Shown: positions 1 to 8,225 of the stretch, in pieces | Layout: the number at the start of each line of letters is the position of its first letter | How positions within the stretch are numbered: position 1 is the stretch's first letter | Assembly (NCBI GenBank): GCA_023417315.1 | Contig: JAEZFW010000060.1 | Location: 9,477 to 73,476, forward strand | Direction of reading: 5' to 3' | From: Pseudomonadota bacterium | GTDB taxonomy: Bacteria; Pseudomonadota; Gammaproteobacteria; Steroidobacterales; Steroidobacteraceae | Length of the DNA stretch: 64,000 bases | Notes under the pieces: model-generated | Databases searched by the model: none | What the model was told of the DNA's origin: nothing | The model's input: the letters and a program-made list of their open reading frames with translations, nothing else | Position numbers and translations under genes: made by a program

Positions 1-459
1 GGAGGTTTGCTTCCAGTGTCATTGTTCCTTGCGAGTCGCGAGGTCATGAGCGTCTTTACGCCGGGAGACCATGGCAGCACGTTCGGCGGCAATCCGTTGT
101 CGGCGGCGGTGGGGCTGGCGGCGCTCGAGCTCTTGGAGAAGGAGCGATTGATCGAGCGAAGCGCCGAGCTTGGCGAATATCTACTCGCCGGCTTGCGACG
201 CATTCAAAGTCCGTCCATCCGCGAGGTCCGCGGCAAGGGCTTGTGGTGCGGTGTAGAGTTCGATCCTGCGGCGATCCGTGCGCGCACCGTCGCTGAACGC
301 TTGCTGCAGGCAGGTATCTTGACGAAGGACACGCACCAGACGGTCATCCGGTTCGCACCGCCGCTCGTCATCGAGCAATCCCAGCTCGATTGGGCATTGG
401 ATACGTTTCAGAATGTTCTCGATGGGATTGCTGAGAAGCGGTTAGCGGTTAGCGGTTAG
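1..459 (+). CDS. rocD: Ornithine aminotransferase, C-terminal part
   Basis: The frame is open from the first base, so this is the last ~152 residues of a gene starting outside the window. Ornithine aminotransferase is a cytosolic PLP enzyme that converts ornithine plus a 2-oxoacid to glutamate semialdehyde. Visible family marks are the GGLLPVS strand, the GDHGSTFGGNPLSAA motif of class III aminotransferases and the VRGKGLWCGVEF strand of the small domain. The last residues (KRLAVSG) are encoded by a tandem CGGTTAG array that continues as an inverted repeat downstream, so this tail is probably not part of the fold. Another class III aminotransferase (acetylornithine or GABA type) is possible because the catalytic Lys lies upstream. 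Confidence 0.85.
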   Translation, partial: GGLLPVSLFLASREVMSVFTPGDHGSTFGGNPLSAAVGLAALELLEKERLIERSAELGEYLLAGLRRIQSPSIREVRGKGLWCGVEFDPAAIRARTVAERLLQAGILTKDTHQTVIRFAPPLVIEQSQLDWALDTFQNVLDGIAEKRLAVSG

Positions 460-533
460 TCCAGATCGGGCAGCTCGTGCGCGACGCTCCTCCGTCTCTG
501 ATCTAACCCCTAACCGCTAACCGCTAACCGCTT
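436..533. repeat. Inverted repeat with heptamer arms, 3' of rocD
   Basis: The left arm (436-459) is three copies of CGGTTAG preceded by AAG; the right arm (510-533) is its exact reverse complement over 24 bases, separated by 50 bases. The left arm contains the last codons and the TAG stop of rocD. The transcript could form a 24-bp stem, but no U tract follows, so it is not a textbook intrinsic terminator. Confidence 0.85.
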
Positions 534-614
534 CTATCCTACTGGGAACCGCATGGCGCTCGCGTCGCTTTGGATGGCACACTTTCCGTTCTCGCGAAGA
601 GCAAAGAGGCCGCC

Positions 615-1241
615 ATGCAGCTCACATCCGCCAGCTTCCTCAACGATCAGCCCATCCCCGAGCAGTTTGCCTTCGGCGCGCACGATTCCGTGCTGCACAT
701 TCGTTTAGCGTCGAATCACAATCCGCACCTCAAGTGGACCGGCGCACCTGCGAACACGCGCTCGTTCGCGCTCATCTGTGTCGATCCGGATGCGCCGAGC
801 AAGCCGGATGACGTCAACAAAGAAGGGCGTGTCGTTCCAGCGAGTCTGCCGCGCGCGGATTTTTATCATTGGGTGATGGTCGATATCCCGGCATCGGTCA
901 CCGAGATCGCGGCAGGCGAATGCTCGGATGGAATCGTCGCCGGCGGAAAGAAAGAGTTGAAGGGCCCTAAGGGCTCACGCCAGGGAATCAACGATTACAC
1001 CGGCTGGTTCGCGGAGGACCCGGACATGGCCGGCACCTATCGCGGTTACGACGGTCCCTGCCCGCCTTGGAACGACATGCGAGTCCATCGCTACCATTTC
1101 ACCCTCTACGCACTCGATTGCGAACGGGCCAAAGTGCCCGACGATTTCACGGCGGTGGAGGCACTCGAAGCGATTCGACCGCATCTGCTTGCGGAAGCCC
1201 GCATCACGGGGACGTATGCAATCAACCCGGGAGTGAAGTGA
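615..1241 (+). CDS. YbhB/YbcL-family (PEBP-like) protein
   Basis: A 208-residue cytosolic protein of the phosphatidylethanolamine-binding / Raf kinase inhibitor-like family, whose bacterial ligands and roles are mostly unknown. The PEBP pocket motifs are visible: DPDAP near residue 57, the HWVMVDIP strand, NDYTGWF and GYDGPCPPWND near residues 120-155, then the HRYHFTLYALD strand. The family is usually 150-185 residues; the extra length comes from loops. I chose ATG 615 because AAAGAGG sits just upstream; an upstream in-frame start at 570 adds 15 residues with no family match. It is flanked by two inverted repeats and appears to be a single-gene unit. Confidence 0.85.
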   Translation: MQLTSASFLNDQPIPEQFAFGAHDSVLHIRLASNHNPHLKWTGAPANTRSFALICVDPDAPSKPDDVNKEGRVVPASLPRADFYHWVMVDIPASVTEIAAGECSDGIVAGGKKELKGPKGSRQGINDYTGWFAEDPDMAGTYRGYDGPCPPWNDMRVHRYHFTLYALDCERAKVPDDFTAVEALEAIRPHLLAEARITGTYAINPGVK

Positions 1242-1262
1242 GTGTCGCGTGAGACGGGTAGA

Positions 1263-1346
1263 CGTGTAGACGTCAGAGGGTGTCGCTCCTCGTATGATCG
1301 CAACAGGTACACTCAACGACCCACGCCTTCGTTCAACGTCTACACG
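1263..1346. repeat. Inverted repeat between PEBP and FKBP genes
   Basis: CGTGTAGACGT at 1263-1273 is matched by ACGTCTACACG at 1336-1346. The left side holds two tandem GTAGAC-containing units and continues as GTCAGAGGG. The same 18-base sequence (CGTGTAGACGTCAGAGGG) recurs on the other strand at 1988-2005, on the far side of the FKBP gene. Confidence 0.7.
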
Positions 1347-1398
1347 GCCGCACGTTTGCACGTCCACACGAGCAACAATCTGAAAGAGTGCCTCACGC

Positions 1399-1893
1399 AT
1401 GAAGATTGCGCTTCCTTTGCTTGCAGCTACCTTGCTAGTCCTTACCGCCTGTTCCCGCGAAGAGCCGGCTCCGGTTACACAGCCTCAAGCACAGGAAACC
1501 ACGCGTCCGCCCGCTCCCGCACCCGTTACGGAGCTGCAGCGCATCGATCTGCACGTGGCGCCGGGCGAAGGGATCTCGCAAGGACAAGTTGCAGTCGTGC
1601 ATTACACAGGTTGGTTGCACGACCCGATCTCGCCGCAGAGCAAAGGTAAGAAGTTCGACAGCTCGCGTGACCGCGGCCAACCGTTCCGCTTCACGATTGG
1701 CGCGGGAGAAGTGATCAGAGGCTGGGAGGAAGGCGTTCAAGGGATGCGTGTCGGGAGTCAACGACGGCTCATCATCCCTTCCGATCTTGGCTATGGCGAA
1801 CGGGGCGCAGGCGGTGGCGTCATCCCGCCGAACGCAACGCTCGTCTTCGATGTCGAATTACTCGCCATCGAAGAGGCTGACCTGCCGAAGTGA
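1399..1893 (+). CDS. FKBP-type peptidyl-prolyl isomerase lipoprotein
   Basis: A 164-residue isomerase that speeds cis-trans rotation at X-Pro bonds, probably in the periplasm. The first 18 residues form a lipoprotein signal with lipobox LTAC (Cys18). A Pro-rich linker of about 25 residues leads to one FKBP domain (about residues 50-160) with the motifs VVHYTGWL, VIRGWEEGVQGM, GYGERGAGG and IPPNATLVFDVEL, which form the active-site pocket. It lacks the N-terminal dimerisation domain of FkpA or Mip, so it is a minimal type. It is bracketed by two related inverted repeats and convergent with htpG. Confidence 0.93.
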   Translation: MKIALPLLAATLLVLTACSREEPAPVTQPQAQETTRPPAPAPVTELQRIDLHVAPGEGISQGQVAVVHYTGWLHDPISPQSKGKKFDSSRDRGQPFRFTIGAGEVIRGWEEGVQGMRVGSQRRLIIPSDLGYGERGAGGGVIPPNATLVFDVELLAIEEADLPK

Positions 1894-1946
1894 GCCGCGC
1901 GCTCGGATCGTGTGGGTGTGCAGAGGGCAGCCCTCGAACGGCTGCA

Positions 1947-2005
1947 CGTGTAGACGTCAGCAGCTCTCGACGGCGGGACCTACGCTTCCCTCTGACGTCT
2001 ACACG
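1947..2005. repeat. Inverted repeat between convergent FKBP and htpG genes
   Basis: CGTGTAGACGTCAG (1947-1960) is exactly complementary to CTGACGTCTACACG (1992-2005), a 14-bp stem with a 31-base loop. The right arm continues with further CTACACGC units. It lies between the stops of two convergent genes and may work as a two-way transcript end. It is a sister copy of the repeat at 1263-1346. Confidence 0.75.
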
Positions 2006-2041
2006 CCTACACGCACCCTATCTCCAGACGGCTCTCGATAC

Positions 2042-3919
2042 CTAGCTCATCGACAGCAGCAATCGGTTCAAACGCTGCACGAATGCCGCTGGCTCGGGAA
2101 GCTGGCTGCCTTCTGCCAGTGTTGCTTGCTCGAAGACGAGCATCGTGAGATCCGCGAATGTCGCATCGTCGCTCGTCGAGGCAACGCGTTGCATGAGCGG
2201 ATGGGTCGGATTGACCTCGAGCGCCGGCTTTGTATCAGGAGCTTTTTGGCCAGCAGCCTCCAGGATGCGGCGCATTTGAGCTCCAAGGTCGTGCTCGGCT
2301 AAGACGAGACACGCTGGCGAATCGGCGAGGCGTACCGTCGTGCGTACGTCGCTGACGCGCTCGCCGAGCACTTTCTTGATTCGCTCGATCAGTTGCGCGT
2401 GCTCTTTCGAGAGCGATTCCTGCGCCTTCTTTTCTTCGTCCGTCTGCACGGCGCCCAGGTCGAGCTCGCCGCGTGCAACGTTGCGTAGCGGCTTGCCATC
2501 GTACTCGCGCAGGTGATCCATCAACCAGTCGTCCACCCGGTCGCATAGCAGAAGCACCTCGATCCCTTTCTTGCGCAGCATCTCCAGATGCGGGCTCGAT
2601 TTAGCTGCCGCGAAGGTTTCGGCGATGACGTAATAGATCGAGCTCTGGCCGGGCTTCATGCGAGCGATGTAGTCATCGAGAGACACACTCTGATCTTCTT
2701 GATCCGTGTGTGTGCTTGCGAAGCGCAAGAGCTTCGCGATTCGATCCTTGTTCGCGTGATCCTCTGCCGGTCCTTCCTTCAATACCGAGCCGAACTCTTT
2801 CCAGAGGGTTGCGTACTTCTCGGATTCTTCTTTCGCAAGCTTCGCGAGCATGTCGATCACGCGGCGCGTGAGGCCCGTGCGCATGGAATCGATCGCAGGG
2901 TCCTGTTGAAGCATCTCGCGCGAGATATTGAGCGGCAGATCGGCCGAATCGACGACACCTTTTACGAAACGCAGATACAACGGGAGGAACTGCTCGGCGT
3001 CGTCCATGATGAACACGCGGCGCACATACAGCTTGAGGCCGCGAACGCCCTCGCGATGCCAAAGATCGAACGGCGCTCTCGAAGGGATATACAGGAGGCT
3101 CGTGTATTCCTTCTTACCTTCGACCTTGCCGTGCGACCAAGCGAGAGGATCCGTGAAGTCGTGCGAGATGTGCCTGTAAAACTCCTTGTACTCCTCGTCC
3201 TTGACCTCCGCTCGAGCGCGCGTCCAGAGCGCTTGAGCATGGTTGACGGTTTCGTACTCGGCATCCTTCTCAGATTTGCGCATCCGCACGGGGAATGCGA
3301 TATGGTCGGAGTACTTCCGCACGAGCGCGCGAATTCGCAAGTCATCTGCGAAATCGTGCTCGCCGTCTTTCAGCTGGAGCACGATCTTCGTACCGCGGGC
3401 AGGTAGCTCGACTTGAGCGACCGAGAACTCGCCTTCGCCGCGAGAGGACCAGTGAACGCCTGCGCTTGCAGGCTCCCCAGCCTTGCGCGAGAACACGTCT
3501 ACGTGATCCGCGACGATAAACGATGAGTAGAAGCCCACACCGAACTGACCGATGAGCTGCGCGTCCTTCTTCTGATCGCCAGTGAGCTTCGAGAGAAATT
3601 CCGCGGTGCCGGACTTCGCGATCGTACCCAGATGCTCGATGGCTTCATCGCGCGTCATGCCGATCCCGTTGTCGGTGATCGTGATCGTGTGCGCTTTCTC
3701 GTCTGCTTCGATCGTGATCGCGAGCTCCGCAGCGCCTTCCAGGAGCTCCGGTTTCGCCAGTGCCTCGAAGCGAAGCTTGTCGCAGGCATCTGATGCATTC
3801 GAGATGAGCTCACGCAGGAAGATTTCCTTGTGACTGTACAGCGAATGGATCATCAGCTTGAGAAGCTGCTTGACCTCGGCCTGAAACCCCATCGTCTGGG
3901 CGACGTTCGCCTCGCTCAT
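2042..3919 (-). CDS. htpG: Hsp90-family chaperone HtpG
   Basis: A 625-residue ATP-dependent cytosolic chaperone, close to the usual 620-635 residues. The N-terminal GHKL ATPase shows NASDACDKLRF (Mg-binding Asn), DNGIGM, GTIAKSGT and GQFGVGFYS in the right order; the middle domain contains FKRVFIMDD-like FIMDDAEQFLP and the conserved SREMLQQD region; the C-terminal dimerisation domain is complete, ending LLSMS. I chose ATG 3919, with GGAGG 11 bases upstream; a TTG at 3937 would add six residues. The upstream region contains the large ACTGGCC repeat (4012-4153). No sigma32-type promoter was evident by eye. Confidence 0.97.
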   Translation of the reverse strand: MSEANVAQTMGFQAEVKQLLKLMIHSLYSHKEIFLRELISNASDACDKLRFEALAKPELLEGAAELAITIEADEKAHTITITDNGIGMTRDEAIEHLGTIAKSGTAEFLSKLTGDQKKDAQLIGQFGVGFYSSFIVADHVDVFSRKAGEPASAGVHWSSRGEGEFSVAQVELPARGTKIVLQLKDGEHDFADDLRIRALVRKYSDHIAFPVRMRKSEKDAEYETVNHAQALWTRARAEVKDEEYKEFYRHISHDFTDPLAWSHGKVEGKKEYTSLLYIPSRAPFDLWHREGVRGLKLYVRRVFIMDDAEQFLPLYLRFVKGVVDSADLPLNISREMLQQDPAIDSMRTGLTRRVIDMLAKLAKEESEKYATLWKEFGSVLKEGPAEDHANKDRIAKLLRFASTHTDQEDQSVSLDDYIARMKPGQSSIYYVIAETFAAAKSSPHLEMLRKKGIEVLLLCDRVDDWLMDHLREYDGKPLRNVARGELDLGAVQTDEEKKAQESLSKEHAQLIERIKKVLGERVSDVRTTVRLADSPACLVLAEHDLGAQMRRILEAAGQKAPDTKPALEVNPTHPLMQRVASTSDDATFADLTMLVFEQATLAEGSQLPEPAAFVQRLNRLLLSMS

Positions 3920-4011
3920 TGTTCTCAAACCCTCCAACTTGGAACTGCGGAATCTATCAAGCCCGCGCGTATGGGGACGGAACGAGGAGAATCAAGGGCC
4001 GGCCAGCACTG

Positions 4012-4153
4012 CTGGCGGCCGACTGGCTAACCGGCCAACTGGCTCACTGGCTACTGGCCACTGGCCAGACTCAGAAAAGAAGGAAGGCGGAGCAGCCGCC
4101 GTTCTGGAAATGTTCTGGCCAGTTGGCCAGTGGCCAGTGAGCCAGTCGGCCAG
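4012..4153. repeat. Inverted repeat of ACTGGCC/T units
   Basis: The left arm (about 4012-4068) is a run of ACTGGCY-type 7-8 base units; the right arm (4115-4153) carries the complementary GGCCAGT units and ends three bases before the stop codon of the leftward membrane-protein gene at 4156. The arms pair over roughly 39 bases with a few mismatches and offer several registers. By position it marks the 3' end of the 4156-4398 gene, upstream of htpG. Confidence 0.8.
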
Positions 4154-4155
4154 AT

Positions 4156-4398
4156 TCAGTAGTCGCGGCGGCGATTCGATTGAGTTACCGCACGGCGGCG
4201 GCGAATCGCTTCGATCAACGAGGCGGAGAGGACGAGGCCGATCGCTCCGAGGGCGATATGCGGTGAACGAACTAGGGCAAACCCTGTAGCCACGAAGAGT
4301 GAAAGCGCGAGCGTCAAACCTAGGAGCTTCGGTATGAGATGGCGCAGCGCGTGCAAGGCGTCATCGAGGTTATCGGCCCACAACAACAAGAATTCCAT
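4156..4398 (-). CDS. Small two-helix membrane protein, unknown
   Basis: An 80-residue protein with two predicted membrane helices (about residues 22-42 and 48-65) and a very basic C-terminus (EAIRRRRAV..NRRR). ATG 4398 is preceded by GAGGG at good spacing, which supports expression. I recognise no family with certainty; helix length and charge suggest an inner-membrane accessory protein. The stop codon abuts the ACTGGCC repeat. It is divergent from parA with about 180 bases between them. Confidence 0.6.
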   Translation of the reverse strand: MEFLLLWADNLDDALHALRHLIPKLLGLTLALSLFVATGFALVRSPHIALGAIGLVLSASLIEAIRRRRAVTQSNRRRDY

Positions 4399-4579
4399 TG
4401 CGTATCCCTCGTCTCGTCGCGAACGACTCTACGCGGAGTCAAATGCGTTCGATGTGAGACGACTCACAGCGGTTTAGATTGCAGCGAGTGACGATCGTCA
4501 CACTACTGACCTTGCGCCCTACTCGACCGGTGCGTAGGCTTTCTCGAGCAGTTTTAGTCAAATCGATCGCGGCGCCCGC

Positions 4580-5317
4580 ATGCAGAAGATCGTTCTACTG
4601 AATCCCAAAGGTGGTTCGGGCAAGACCACGATCGCGACCAATTTGGCGAGCTATTTCGCCGTGGCCGGCCTACGGCCGACCCTGATGGACCTGGACGCGC
4701 AAGGCTCGAGCACACGTTGGTTGAGCAAGCGCGCCAAAGGTCAAATTCCAATCCACGGCATTGCAGGCTATGAGCGCAACTCGCGCGTGACCCGCAGCTT
4801 CGCAACGCGCCTCCCGCTCGATACCGAACGGCTCATCGTCGATACGGCCGCAGCGCTCGAGCCGCAGCGCCTCCCCGAGATCACGCGCAACGCCACAGCC
4901 GTGCTGGTACCAGTGCTGCCGTCCGACATCGACATTCATGCGGCGGCGAAATGTATCTCGGACCTGCTGCTGATCGCAAAGATTCGCCGCGAGGAACAAC
5001 GCATCGCGGTCATCGCGAACCGCGTGAAGAAGCACACACTCATGTACAAGTCGCTGATGAAGTTCCTCGACTCGCTGCAGATCCCCGTGATCTCGACCTT
5101 GCGAGACTCGCAGAACTACATCAAGGCGGCGGAATCGGGCATCGGCATCTTCGAGATGAAGCCGTATCAGGTTCGAGAAGATCTCGACCAGTGGTTGCCG
5201 CTGCTCGGCTGGGTTTCACAACGCCGCGCACTTGAAATCGCGCCGGGCTCTCCTGCCCTCACCTCCTCCCTGATGGCCACTGCGATCGCACCGACGCCGG
5301 CAGCGATGGCAACGTGA
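4580..5317 (+). CDS. Orphan ParA/MinD-type ATPase
   Basis: A 245-residue deviant Walker A ATPase. KGGSGKTT (residues 10-17) is the ParA P-loop with its signature lysine; MDLDAQGSSTRWL near residue 36 is the A' region; VDTAAALEPQ matches Walker B, with A in place of the usual P/G; and the region around DSQNYIKAAESG matches the usual C-terminal part. The length fits short, non-DNA-binding ParA proteins that position protein cargo such as flagella, chemoreceptors or carboxysomes. No ParB or cargo gene lies beside it, so the cargo cannot be named. The 25-residue Ala/Pro/Ser-rich tail is atypical. Confidence 0.88.
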   Translation: MQKIVLLNPKGGSGKTTIATNLASYFAVAGLRPTLMDLDAQGSSTRWLSKRAKGQIPIHGIAGYERNSRVTRSFATRLPLDTERLIVDTAAALEPQRLPEITRNATAVLVPVLPSDIDIHAAAKCISDLLLIAKIRREEQRIAVIANRVKKHTLMYKSLMKFLDSLQIPVISTLRDSQNYIKAAESGIGIFEMKPYQVREDLDQWLPLLGWVSQRRALEIAPGSPALTSSLMATAIAPTPAAMAT

Positions 5318-5325
5318 GACTGCAG

Positions 5326-5553
5326 GTGACGGGTGACGCGTGACGGGCAGAGGCGTGCTGACACCCTGAACGGTACTGCGCAACGAATAATCAGAAGAAG
5401 AATCTATCTCTCGCAACGACGCGGAGACGCAAAGGAAAGAAAAGCTTTCGGAAGACGTAGCGCTTCGACGAACGCTTGCGATGACTTGAGCGGTTGTTCG
5501 CCCGGGAGCGCGAGCAATCTCTTGCGCGTCACTCGTCACCTGTCACCCGTCAC
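5326..5553. repeat. Inverted repeat of GTGACGG units, 3' of parA
   Basis: GTGACGGGTGAC (5326-5337), followed by GCGTGACGGG, is mirrored at 5528-5562 by a run of GTCAC units separated by CTC, CTG and CCC; the exact partner of the first 12 bases is at 5542-5553. The roughly 190-base loop includes a purine-rich stretch (about 5404-5443) of the CGCAACGACGCGGAGACGCA type. It sits between the stops of convergent genes. Confidence 0.75.
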
Positions 5554-5560
5554 AAGTCAC

Positions 5561-5797
5561 TTACTTCTTGTCCTTATCCCAACCGTGCCGAACCTTGTCC
5601 GTCCAGTTCTTGTAGTTCGTCCAGCTGTAGAGTGAACGTGTGATCGCGGCGTGGCGTGGATTCGCGGGCTGCGCGCGATCGAGCCAGTTGCGTTGCGGCT
5701 CGCGGCCGCCTGCACGCACGACCGTTCCATTCGTTTCCCCGACCCAGGCGCGGTGACGTCCAGTCGCGGTCATCTCATCGGGTTTGTGCTCTGACAT
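5561..5797 (-). CDS. Small hypothetical protein, 78 aa
   Basis: A short hydrophilic protein rich in Trp, Arg and Asn (W-N-W-L and SWTNYKNWTDKVRHGWDKD near the C-terminus). I chose ATG 5797 because AGGAGAG lies 8 bases upstream; the frame extends to 5872 without a better start. There is no signal peptide or membrane segment and no family I recognise. The last residues are highly charged (KDKK) and the gene ends beside the GTGAC inverted repeat. Confidence 0.6.
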   Translation of the reverse strand: MSEHKPDEMTATGRHRAWVGETNGTVVRAGGREPQRNWLDRAQPANPRHAAITRSLYSWTNYKNWTDKVRHGWDKDKK

Positions 5798-6004
5798 GAT
5801 CGTGCTCTCCTGTGTGAGCGACGGTAGCGAGCGAGGGGTCCTGAGGTGAGGAACTGCATCACAGCGATGCATCCCGGTCGTGGGAGTGCGACAACCATCG
5901 CAGTTGCGAGCGCACGAGGTGTCTAAAGCACGTCACTGAGTGACGCGAAATGCGCGGCGATTTAACAGCTCATTATTGGAGCAGCGCGCAAGGAGCGCCG
6001 CTCC

Positions 6005-6103
6005 GAAGTGACGGAGTGGCGAAGTCAGAACCGGAACACATGACTGCGGACCTCGTGTGATCGAGAAACGCGGAGCAATCTGACTTCGTCACTCTGTCAC
6101 TTT
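6005..6103. repeat. Inverted repeat of GTCACTT units overlapping a gene end
   Basis: The left arm (6005-6028) pairs with 6080-6103 over 24 bases with two mismatches. The right side is a tandem array of 8-base units (CGTCACTC, TGTCACTT, TGTCACTT, CGTCACTT) reaching about 6119. That array lies partly inside the leftward gene ending at 6097 and encodes its last residues (ESDEVTK) and the TGA stop. Confidence 0.8.
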
Positions 6104-6816
6104 GTCACTTCGTCACTTTCGCTTTGCAGGAGCGCTTCGAACGCCGGCCGAATCTCCCCGAGGATGTCGTGAATCGCGGCGGGCACGAGGCTGCTGTAGA
6201 CATCGAGGAGCACGATCGCGTTCACGATTGCATCTTGGCGCGTGGCAGCGCGCAGGCGTTGCGCCATGCCGCGATTCACGGCGTGAACACCGCGATACAC
6301 ACGTTCCAACTGTTCGAGCTTAAGATCTGCAGGGGCACCGTCGCGATCCGCGAAGTGTTGCGCGACGAGGTACATCGCAGCGACTCGATATGCCGTCTCG
6401 GATTCGCTCGAGAACGGCAGATGGAAGCGTGCCATCGGTCTGAACACGGCAGTCTTTGGACAACCGCTCGATGCCATGACCAAACCCATTAGGGAAGCGA
6501 GCGCCTGCTGCGCCGACAGGGTTGCGGTGACCGATCGCTCTTCGCTTTCGACGGTGACACGCACGGTGTCGTATGAGACGAGATCTTCGAAGCCGCTGAT
6601 GACGGTCGAGAGATGCACCGCCGCGGGACATCGCATGCCTGCAGAAGCGGTAAACGGACAGCCTGTACACTGGTTGAAGCCGAGCTCGGTCCAGGCAGGC
6701 AAATCCTTCCGAGTAGAAGGCGTCAGCTCCGCCGTGTCGCGGTCCATCTCTAAAGCGAAAGCACGCTCGGAAGAGTCGGGGAACGTGAATCGATACTTGA
6801 GTACGAGCTTGCTCAT
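6097..6816 (-). CDS. Conserved hypothetical protein with Cys motifs
   Basis: A 239-residue soluble protein. The N-terminal ~75 residues look like a beta-rich domain (KLVLKYRFTFPD, AFALEMDRDT) followed by QCTGCPF and MRCPAAV, three or four cysteines that could bind metal; a fifth lies in SSGCPKT. The C-terminal half is helical. It resembles proteins I associate with DUF6901, but I cannot verify that. Its ATG overlaps the stop of ppnN by four bases (ATGA), so the two are probably translationally coupled. The C-terminal ESDEVTK is encoded by a tandem repeat. Confidence 0.75.
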   Translation of the reverse strand: MSKLVLKYRFTFPDSSERAFALEMDRDTAELTPSTRKDLPAWTELGFNQCTGCPFTASAGMRCPAAVHLSTVISGFEDLVSYDTVRVTVESEERSVTATLSAQQALASLMGLVMASSGCPKTAVFRPMARFHLPFSSESETAYRVAAMYLVAQHFADRDGAPADLKLEQLERVYRGVHAVNRGMAQRLRAATRQDAIVNAIVLLDVYSSLVPAAIHDILGEIRPAFEALLQSESDEVTK

Positions 6817-8225
6817 GCGACGAGCCGATAGCAGGGCCGATATTCGCCGGCGAGCTTCATCCGCCGTTGGCTGACGAACGAGGACAACAGCTCATCGAGC
6901 AGACCCATCACGACCTTATCACCGCGCAGCTCGAAGGGCCCGCGCTGCTCGATCGCTTGGATACCTTGCTCTTTCACATTGCCAGCGACAATCCCCGAGA
7001 AGGCTCGACGCAGATTGACTGCCATGAGATGCGGGTCCAGGTCGCGATGGAGCTCCAACTTCGCCATCGCCTCGTGCGTGGGCTCGAATGGCTGTTGGAA
7101 ATCGCCCTGGATCTTGAGAAGCCAATTGAAGTTATACGAATCGCTGCGTGTTCTGCGGAAGTCGCGCACGCTCTCGACGCCCTTGATGACCTCGCGCGCG
7201 GCCTGCGCCGGATCGCCGATCACGATCTTGTAACGACGCTGAGCTGATTCGCCGAGCGTTTGGCCGATGAAGCGATCGATCTGGCCAAAGTATTCGGCTG
7301 ACGCAGGAGGGCCCGTAAAGATCACTGGAAGCGACTGATCTGAATTCGCCGGATCGAGCAAGATGCCAAGTAAGTAGAGGATCTCCTCAGCCGTGCCCGC
7401 TCCGCCCGGGAACACGACGATCGCGTGCGCGCAGCGTACGAACGCCTCGAGCCGCTTCTCGATATCCGGCATGATCACGAGCTGATTGACGATCGCATTC
7501 GGCGGCTCGGCCGCAATGATGCCGGGCTCGGTCATGCCGATATAGCGACCGTCGCGAATGCGCTGCTTCGCATGCCCGATCGTCGCGCCTTTCATCGGAC
7601 CTTTCATTGCGCCGGGACCGCATCCGGTGCAGACGCTCAAGCCTCGAAGGCCGAGCTCATAGCCGACCCGCTTCGTGTAGTCGTACTCCGTCGAGCTGAT
7701 CGAGTGTCCGCCCCAGCATACGACGAGATTGGGGCGACCCTTGTAGTCTAAAATCCGCGCATTTCTCAGGATGTGATAGACGGCATTGGTGATGCTCGTT
7801 GGATCCTTGAGATCGAAGCGGTCCGTCCCGAGGATCGCATCGTGGATGTAGATGATGTCGCGAAGCGCAGCGAAGAGATGCTCTTTGATACCGCGAATCA
7901 TCTGGCCGTCGACGAAGGCGCTCGGCGGCGCATTCTTGAGCTCGAGCTTGATGCCCCACGCTTGGCGGCCGAAGCGGATCTCGAAGTCTTCGAAACGAGC
8001 GAAGATCGCGCGCACATCGTCGGACTCGAGTCCAGAGGCGAGAACGGCGAGCGCGCAGCGGCGAAACAGATCGTAAACCCCACCCCGCCCGGCGTTCAGG
8101 AGCTGCTGAACTTCGCGCTGCGACAGGTTCTCGAGGCTACCGAGCGGCGAGACGCGTGCATCGACTAACGCGTCCGACTCGCCGTCGACCTGCGTCACAG
8201 AGGCCGTCGTGTGCTGCTCGCTCAC
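6813..8225 (-). CDS. ppnN: Nucleotide 5'-monophosphate nucleosidase PpnN (LOG family)
   Basis: PpnN (formerly YgdH) hydrolyses the N-glycosidic bond of purine and pyrimidine monophosphates, freeing the base and ribose phosphate; in E. coli it is activated by (p)ppGpp. At about 470 residues this matches the family (454 in E. coli). The N-terminal regulatory domain precedes the Rossmann LOG core, with GGHSISSTEY, GCGPGAMKG and the FPGGAGTAEEILYLLG catalytic motif near residues 270-285, followed by the C-terminal domain. I chose GTG 8225, whose GTGA overlaps the stop of the L,D-transpeptidase gene; the frame runs open to 8303 but that part overlaps the upstream gene. It is the middle gene of a three-gene coupled operon. 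Confidence 0.92.
   Translation of the reverse strand: MSEQHTTASVTQVDGESDALVDARVSPLGSLENLSQREVQQLLNAGRGGVYDLFRRCALAVLASGLESDDVRAIFARFEDFEIRFGRQAWGIKLELKNAPPSAFVDGQMIRGIKEHLFAALRDIIYIHDAILGTDRFDLKDPTSITNAVYHILRNARILDYKGRPNLVVCWGGHSISSTEYDYTKRVGYELGLRGLSVCTGCGPGAMKGPMKGATIGHAKQRIRDGRYIGMTEPGIIAAEPPNAIVNQLVIMPDIEKRLEAFVRCAHAIVVFPGGAGTAEEILYLLGILLDPANSDQSLPVIFTGPPASAEYFGQIDRFIGQTLGESAQRRYKIVIGDPAQAAREVIKGVESVRDFRRTRSDSYNFNWLLKIQGDFQQPFEPTHEAMAKLELHRDLDPHLMAVNLRRAFSGIVAGNVKEQGIQAIEQRGPFELRGDKVVMGLLDELLSSFVSQRRMKLAGEYRPCYRLVA

Noticed and set aside
436..533. CRISPR-like array from the CGGTTAG copies
   Set aside because: Units are 7 bases, directly adjacent with no spacers, and arranged as one inverted pair; no cas genes are present.
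975..1400. Minus-strand frame across the PEBP gene end
   Set aside because: Shadow of the PEBP gene and the repeat; no ribosome-binding site and no recognisable protein pattern.
2588..3406. Plus-strand frame of 272 codons within htpG
   Set aside because: Antisense shadow of htpG; high Arg and no family features.
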